64,000 nt of DNA from Bacteroidota bacterium (GTDB taxonomy: Bacteria > Bacteroidota > Bacteroidia > Bacteroidales > CAIXZF01): assembly GCA_022709385.1 (NCBI GenBank), contig JAKLIX010000018.1:22273-86272 (forward strand). The letters are read 5' to 3'. The position numbers and the translations under genes are program-made. Positions 60,085 through 64,000 of this stretch are shown one piece after another. The notes beneath the pieces were generated by a model. It saw only the letters and a list, made by a program, of their open reading frames with translations. It did no database searches and had not been told where the DNA came from. Position 1 is the stretch's first letter. Every line of letters starts with the position of its first letter.

Positions 60085-61032
60085 TCAGAAGAGGCTGTCG
60101 ACAAATTCTCTGCGATCGAACAACTGAAGATCTTCCATCTTCTCCCCAATTCCAATGTATTTCACAGGCACCCTGAACTGGTCGGAGATACCGATTACCA
60201 CTCCCCCTTTGGCGGTGCCGTCGAGTTTAGTCAGGGCGAGGGCATTGACATCGGTGGCCGTGGTAAATTGCCTTGCCTGTTCAAAGGCATTTTGTCCGGT
60301 GGAAGCATCCAGGATAAGCAAGACCTCATGCGGGGCATCCGGGATCAGCTTTTGCATGACCCGTTTGACCTTTGAGAGTTCATTCATCAGGTTCACCTTG
60401 TTGTGCAGGCGGCCGGCCGTATCGATGATGACTACGTCAGTTTGCTGTTTAACAGCTTCTGCCACAGTATCATAGGCAACAGATGCCGGATCGGAACCCA
60501 TTTTTTGTCTGACCACGGGTACGCCTGTCCGATCCGCCCAGATACCAAGCTGATCGATGGCCGCTGCCCTGAAAGTATCTGCGGCTCCAAGCATCACAGA
60601 ATAGCCTGCCTTTTTGTAGTGATAGGCGAGTTTTCCGATGGTAGTGGTTTTTCCGACGCCGTTCACGCCCACCACCATGATCACATATGGCTTGATTCCC
60701 TGGGGAACAGAGAAATCCTCACCCTGTTTGAGTTCGTTTCCGGCAAGCAGTTCGGTAATCTCCTCCTTCAGGATCGTATTCAGTTCAGCAGTGCCCAGGT
60801 ACTTATCCTTTAACGCCCTTTTCTGAATCCTGTCGATGATCTTCAGGGTGGTCTCCACTCCCACATCGGAACTTACCAGAATCTCTTCCAGATTATCGAG
60901 TACCTCATCATCCACCCGCGACTTACCGATGATGGCTTTACTGATACGGGAAAAGACATTTTGCCTGGTTTTATCAAGGCCCCGGTCGAGATCTTCTTTC
61001 TTTTCCTTCGAAAAAATTGAGAACAAACCCAT
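60085..61032 (-). CDS. ftsY: Signal recognition particle receptor FtsY
   Basis: SRP GTPase that docks ribosome-nascent chain complexes at the Sec translocon. The 315-residue protein has a short N-terminal helix region, then the NG domain: VGVNGVGKTTTIGKLAYHYK (G1), the DTAGRLHNK motif (G3), LTKLDGTAKGG (G4/G5) and GIGEKMEDLQLF at the C-terminal end. It lacks the long acidic A domain of E. coli, as is normal in Bacteroidota. It precedes rimO without a gap (the TGA is followed by one base and a TTG). A terminator separates it from DUF4295 upstream. Confidence 0.96.
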   Translation of the reverse strand: MGLFSIFSKEKKEDLDRGLDKTRQNVFSRISKAIIGKSRVDDEVLDNLEEILVSSDVGVETTLKIIDRIQKRALKDKYLGTAELNTILKEEITELLAGNELKQGEDFSVPQGIKPYVIMVVGVNGVGKTTTIGKLAYHYKKAGYSVMLGAADTFRAAAIDQLGIWADRTGVPVVRQKMGSDPASVAYDTVAEAVKQQTDVVIIDTAGRLHNKVNLMNELSKVKRVMQKLIPDAPHEVLLILDASTGQNAFEQARQFTTATDVNALALTKLDGTAKGGVVIGISDQFRVPVKYIGIGEKMEDLQLFDRREFVDSLF

Positions 61033-61053
61033 AATGCTGATGATATCCTATTT

Positions 61054-61093
61054 ATAAAAAACCCTGTCCGGCACTTTCAATCCTGACAGGGTT
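61054..61093 (-). terminator. Rho-independent terminator between DUF4295 and ftsY
   Basis: On the minus strand a 9-bp perfect stem (AACCCTGTC at 61085-61093 complement, with GACAGGGTT at 61060-61068 complement), loop 16 nt, followed by TTTTTTATAAATAG. The T tract makes it a good intrinsic terminator for rpmG-DUF4295. ftsY would then need read-through or its own promoter. Confidence 0.75.
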
Positions 61094-61168
61094 CGAAACC
61101 ATGATGAAAGCTGCCCCTCACCCTGCCTGGTTCAGGCAACAATGTGGGGAAAGCAATTCAGGCCTTGT

Positions 61169-61324
61169 TTACTTTTTCGAAAGAAAATCTTTCACCTGGT
61201 CGTTAGGGACAATACTTTCCCTGAAGGTATAGGCTCCTGTTTTGGGGGAACGGACCATGCGGATCACCTTGGCATAATCCTTACCGGTGGTGGTTCTCAG
61301 GGTTGCAACTACTTTCTTTGCCAT
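61169..61324 (-). CDS. DUF4295 small protein
   Basis: A 51-residue basic protein (MAKKVVATLRTTTGKDYAKV, then FRESIVPNDQVKDFLSKK) matching DUF4295, a Bacteroidota-specific family found next to ribosomal protein L33. It was confirmed codon by codon on the minus strand. It probably associates with the ribosome by location; the function is not known. It starts 8 bp after rpmG. The stem-loop terminator lies about 75 bp past its stop. Confidence 0.88.
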   Translation of the reverse strand: MAKKVVATLRTTTGKDYAKVIRMVRSPKTGAYTFRESIVPNDQVKDFLSKK

Positions 61325-61332
61325 ATCCGGAC

Positions 61333-61521
61333 TTATTTAATTTCTCTGTGAACAGTTTTCTTCTTCAGGATGGGATTGTATTTCTTTAACTCCAGCCTTT
61401 CAGGTGTATTTTTCTTGTTTTTGGTGGTAATATACCGCGATGTACCAGGCATTCCACTGGTTTTATGCTCGGTACATTCCATAATCACCTGTATCCTGAC
61501 ATCCTTGCTTTTCTTTGCCAT
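61333..61521 (-). CDS. rpmG: 50S ribosomal protein L33
   Basis: A 62-residue ribosomal protein ([20 protein letters not shown], then [35 protein letters not shown]). It is the form with a single Cys (MECTEHK) and lacks the CXXC zinc pairs, so it is zinc-independent. A longer frame upstream is antisense to the SDR gene and is not real; the ATG at 61521 is clear. It has its own -7 element at 61543-61550. The usual neighbour rpmB (L28) is missing here. Confidence 0.95.
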   Translation of the reverse strand: MAKKSKDVRIQVIMECTEHKTSGMPGTSRYITTKNKKNTPERLELKKYNPILKKKTVHREIK

Positions 61522-61542
61522 GTCGCTGCGTTTTTGGAGGTG

Positions 61543-61550
61543 CAAAATTA
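61543..61550 (-). promoter_or_regulatory. -7 element of rpmG
   Basis: Minus strand TAATTTTG, 21 bp before the ATG. The upstream is AT-rich with a poor -33. Confidence 0.5.
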
Positions 61551-61629
61551 TTAATTTTCTTCCAATTAAAAGACTTTCACATAAAAATTTATGGAAAATT
61601 ATCATCTTTACGGGCAAAAGGAGGAACAA

Positions 61630-62442
61630 ATGGACTGGAAAGACAAAACAGCGGTGATCACCGGGGCATCTTCCGGAATTGGCCGTGCACTGGCTTTGAA
61701 TCTGTCGGGTAAGGGTGCTTCCCTGGTGCTTGCAGCAAGGAATCAGCCAGCGCTGGAAGCACTGGCTTCGGGTCTTCCCGGCGGTAGCAGCCGCGTACGA
61801 TGTGTGAAAACAGATGTTAGCATTGAAGCAGAATGTGTCAGCTTGATTGAAGAGGCCGCCCGCTTTTCCGGTGACATCGATGTGCTGATCAACAATGCCG
61901 GCATCAGCATGCGGGCTCTTTTCGGCGAGGTTGACCTGAAAGTCCTTCATGAACTGATGAATGTGAATTTCTGGGGATCCGTTTATTGTACCAGGCATGC
62001 CCTCCCCTTCCTGTTGCAGGCCAAAGGATCGGTAGTCGGTGTTTCCTCCGTCGCGGGCTACAAGGGTTTGCCCGGGCGCAGCGGCTATTCTGCATCCAAG
62101 TTTGCCCTGCAGGGATTTCTGGAAACAGTGCGCATAGAATATTCCAAACAGGGACTTCATGTGCTGATCGCCTGTCCGGGCTTCACTGCTTCCAACATCA
62201 GGCTGACTGCCAGAGGCAGGGACGGTCGTCCGCAACAGGAGTCCCCCCTCGATGAGCACAAACTGATGAGCGCAGAGATGGTGGCAGAACGTATTGTCAG
62301 GGCCATTGAGAAAAGAAAGCGAAGCATGGTGCTTACCACCCAGGGAAAACTGACCGTAAACCTCAACAAATTTTTTCCGGGTCTGGTCGACAGGCTGGTA
62401 TACCGGCATATGGCCAAAGAACCGGATTCCCCTTTCAAATAA
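61630..62442 (+). CDS. Short-chain dehydrogenase/reductase
   Basis: A 270-residue NAD(P)-dependent oxidoreductase. The ATG at 61630 follows AAAAGGAGG by five bases, a rare strong Shine-Dalgarno in this window, and gives [18 protein letters not shown]; an ATG at 61591 is open but not favoured. The nucleotide motif is [14 protein letters not shown] is in INNAGISM, and the catalytic Ser-Tyr-Lys lies in [11 protein letters not shown] and SGYSASKFA. The C-terminal part ([28 protein letters not shown]) resembles DHRS7-like or lipid-directed SDRs. The substrate is unknown. It is divergent from rpmG. Confidence 0.9.
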   Translation: MDWKDKTAVITGASSGIGRALALNLSGKGASLVLAARNQPALEALASGLPGGSSRVRCVKTDVSIEAECVSLIEEAARFSGDIDVLINNAGISMRALFGEVDLKVLHELMNVNFWGSVYCTRHALPFLLQAKGSVVGVSSVAGYKGLPGRSGYSASKFALQGFLETVRIEYSKQGLHVLIACPGFTASNIRLTARGRDGRPQQESPLDEHKLMSAEMVAERIVRAIEKRKRSMVLTTQGKLTVNLNKFFPGLVDRLVYRHMAKEPDSPFK

Positions 62443-62532
62443 AATTTCCTTGCTTCAGCGCACAGAATGTGCTATCTTGGCCGTGCGATTTTAATGTTAA
62501 TAATGAACAGATTATAATGTAATCAATTATAT

Positions 62533-62994
62533 ATGAAGCAGTTAAATCTTGAAATTCTACCCAAGAAGGGCCTTGGTCAGGTACAATTCGGCGAGGCCAT
62601 GGAAACCCTGGTGGAATACCTCGGACCTCCCGAGGATATGGAAGAACTGGAAGATGCCGATGAATTCCCGACCATCATCCTGAATTATTTTGATCAGCGG
62701 ATCACCGTATTCCTGGAAGGGATCGAGAAGCAGGTGATCTCCTGCTTTGAGGTGGATAATGAAAAGGCTTTATTGTTCGGACGTTGGGTTTTCACCCTCA
62801 GTGAAAAGGAAATCAAGGAACTGATGAAATCGGAAGGGTATCTCCTTCTTGACGAAGCCATGGAAGAATGGGGAGAAAAACGTGTCACTTTTGAAGACGG
62901 CATGATCGATTTCTTTTTCGACAAAGACGGCAGGCTGATATCGGTGAACTGGGGAGTGCTGGTGAATGACAAGGGAGAAGTTGAGGAGATGTAG
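62533..62994 (+). CDS. Conserved hypothetical acidic protein
   Basis: A 153-residue acidic protein without a signal peptide. The N-terminus (LEILPKKGLGQVQFGEAMETLVEYLG) has the xxGxGxIxFGxxxxxVxxxLG pattern found in several bacterial small-protein families of unknown role, followed by an acidic loop and a second half with EKEIKELMKSEGYLLL and a mixed alpha/beta end (GMIDFFFDKDGRLISVNWG). I cannot name a family. It is separated from the SDR gene by 90 bp, and the 17-bp inverted repeat begins 8 bp after its stop. Confidence 0.72.
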   Translation: MKQLNLEILPKKGLGQVQFGEAMETLVEYLGPPEDMEELEDADEFPTIILNYFDQRITVFLEGIEKQVISCFEVDNEKALLFGRWVFTLSEKEIKELMKSEGYLLLDEAMEEWGEKRVTFEDGMIDFFFDKDGRLISVNWGVLVNDKGEVEEM

Positions 62995-63002
62995 GAAGGT
63001 TT

Positions 63003-63056
63003 CGTTTGCACGTTTGCACTTGTGCACATGTGCAAACGTGCAAACGTGCAAACGTG
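63003..63056. repeat. 17-bp perfect inverted repeat built from an 8-bp tandem unit
   Basis: CGTTTGCACGTTTGCAC (63003-63019) and its exact complement (63030-63046) flank a 10-nt loop, TTGTGCACAT, itself containing the palindrome TGTGCACA. The right arm continues as a third copy of GTGCAAAC to about 63056. It lies between convergent genes. Confidence 0.85.
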
Positions 63057-63077
63057 AGCGTGAGGATTAGAACGTGT

Positions 63078-63980
63078 TTATTGTGCTTCACGGGGGTGAA
63101 ACTGCAAAATTGCAGAACGCAGGTATTCCCTGTCGAGATGGGTATAAATCTCAGTGGTGGTGATGGATTCGTGACCCAGCATTTCCTGGACGGCCCTCAG
63201 GTCGGCTCCTCCCTCTACAAGGTGGGTTGCAAAGGAATGGCGAAAGGTATGCGGGCTTACTTTCTTTTTAATTCCTGCATGTAAGGCCAGTTGTTTAATG
63301 ATGGTGAATACCATGACCCGGCTGAGGCGGCTTCCCCTCCGGTTCAGAAAAACGATGTTCTCATTGCCTTTCGTTACCGGAAGCCGGGAACGGATGTTCG
63401 CGATGTAAGCATTGATCAGGTGCACGGCTGTCCTGCCTATCGGAACCAGCCGCTCCTTATTGCCCTTGCCGATCACACTCAGAAAACCTTCATCAAAATG
63501 CAGGTCGCTGATCCTGAGGCTGACCAGTTCAGAAACCCGCAAACCACAGCTGTACAAGGTTTCCAGCATGGCCCTGTTTCGCTCTCCTTCCGGCTTGCTC
63601 AGGTCGATCTGTGCAATGATGCCGTTAATCTCCTGCACACTCAGCACCTCCGGTAACTTTCTCCCGAGTTTCGGAAGTTCCAGCAATTCCGTCGGATTCT
63701 TCGGGCTCAGGTTCTCCAGAAGCAGGTAACGGTAAAATGTCCTTAATCCTGAGATGATCCTGGCCTGGCTTCTTGCCGACATACCGAGTCCGGCCACCCA
63801 TACGACGAAATCCTGTAAATCCCTCAGTTCCAGATCGACCGGTTGTCCTTTCCAGGCCTTCATCTCGAGATATTGCGTCAGTTTCACCACATCATGCAGG
63901 TAGGCATCCACGGAATTATCCGATAACGAACGTTCAAGCTGAAGCCAGGAACGGAAGCCGGTGAGGAGGGAGGACCACAA
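63078..63980 (-). CDS. xerD: Tyrosine recombinase XerD
   Basis: Site-specific recombinase that resolves chromosome dimers at dif with XerC, stimulated by FtsK. The start is a TTG at 63980 (stop codon just upstream in frame), giving 300 residues with N-terminus WSSLLTGFRSWLQLERSLS. The SAM-like N-domain is followed by the catalytic domain: Arg in YSCGLRVSELVSL, Lys in IGKGNKERLVPIG, the H-x-x-R box in HTFRHSFATHLVEGGA, His of LGHESI and nucleophile Tyr in TTEIYTHLD. It is XerD-like rather than integrase-like by length and by the lack of phage neighbours. XerC cannot be excluded. The left neighbour is the inverted repeat. Confidence 0.92.
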   Translation of the reverse strand: MWSSLLTGFRSWLQLERSLSDNSVDAYLHDVVKLTQYLEMKAWKGQPVDLELRDLQDFVVWVAGLGMSARSQARIISGLRTFYRYLLLENLSPKNPTELLELPKLGRKLPEVLSVQEINGIIAQIDLSKPEGERNRAMLETLYSCGLRVSELVSLRISDLHFDEGFLSVIGKGNKERLVPIGRTAVHLINAYIANIRSRLPVTKGNENIVFLNRRGSRLSRVMVFTIIKQLALHAGIKKKVSPHTFRHSFATHLVEGGADLRAVQEMLGHESITTTEIYTHLDREYLRSAILQFHPREAQ

Positions 63981-64000
63981 GGGGTTTAAAGTTTATAGTT

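Noticed and set aside
61333..62409. 358-residue minus-strand frame
   Set aside because: Only its last 62 codons (from 61521) are rpmG; the rest is antisense to the SDR gene.
63003..63056. CRISPR array or standard intrinsic terminator
   Set aside because: The repeat unit is 8 bp with no spacers, and there is no T tract.
62694..63091. Minus-strand frames rich in Cys/His/Val near 63.0 kb
   Set aside because: Produced by reading through the GTGCAAAC repeat; low-complexity translation.
63078..63980. Integrase of a mobile element
   Set aside because: The protein has XerD length and motifs, and no attachment site, phage or conjugation gene lies nearby in the window.

Overview
The window is chromosomal DNA from a member of the Bacteroidota, most likely a Bacteroidales-like lineage. 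The evidence is a FeoA-FeoB fusion, a long NusB, a nusB-DUF1573-yajC-coaE block, a parA-parB-DUF5683-dapB-lepB block, rpmG-DUF4295-ftsY-rimO, a GldI-like lipoprotein, a type IX secretion (T9SS) C-terminal sorting domain, Omp28-, DUF5777- and DUF3276-family genes, and many promoters with the Bacteroidota -7 element TAnnTTTG. Species cannot be named from this. Genes are dense on both strands. I see no prophage, transposase, CRISPR array or rRNA, so this is mostly core genome.

Layout. 1-3.2 kb: tail of a DUF5063-like gene, feoAB and a Cys-rich FeoB partner. 3.2-7.5 kb (minus): TPR lipoprotein, recA, bcp, nth, a small protein and an ECF sigma factor. 7.6-14.3 kb: uvrA paralogue, tRNA-Met(CAU) with its terminator, glycogen branching enzyme, serine hydrolase lipoprotein. 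14.6-19.8 kb: small conserved protein, then a minus-strand run of nrnA and four exported FKBP-type proteins, with divergent ndk. 19.9-20.9 kb: XRE regulator flanked by repeated TTACAnnTGTAA palindromes. 20.9-29.1 kb (minus): saccharopine-dehydrogenase-like enzyme, EamA transporter, membrane methyltransferase, phosphohexomutase, rmlD, UDP-xylose synthase and UDP-glucose dehydrogenase, with two copies of a short hairpin repeat. 29.2-32.8 kb: 1181-residue cohesin/Ig-like T9SS protein with a strong bidirectional terminator. 32.9-39.0 kb (minus): DUF2807 lipoprotein, aconitase, tudor-like protein, coaE, yajC, DUF1573, nusB.

39.1-44.3 kb: DUF3276, parA, parB, DUF5683, dapB, lepB. 44.3-49.8 kb: Omp28-like lipoprotein, ftsK, lolA, HAD phosphatase, MORN-like protein. 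49.8-55.9 kb: recR, small basic protein, glmM, TPR protein, aroE, lipoprotein, trmD. 55.9-58.8 kb: haem-motif lipoprotein, OB-fold protein, YceI and DUF5777, which look like one envelope/respiratory cluster. 58.8-64 kb: rimO, ftsY, DUF4295, rpmG, SDR, a small conserved protein, a 17-bp perfect inverted repeat, and XerD.

The functions fall into chromosome maintenance and repair (RecA, UvrA, Nth, RecR, ParAB, FtsK, XerD), envelope biogenesis and export (YajC, LepB, LolA, FtsY, FKBP/GldI, T9SS cargo), and sugar-nucleotide supply (phosphohexomutase, Ugd, UXS, RmlD, GlmM). No clearly new multi-gene system stands out. The best leads are the XRE operator-like array, the tandem FKBP set with altered active sites, the cohesin/Ig surface protein, the haem-lipoprotein/OB/YceI/DUF5777 cluster, and two kinds of palindromic repeat. 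All family assignments were made by reading motifs and overall sequence character. No database search was run.
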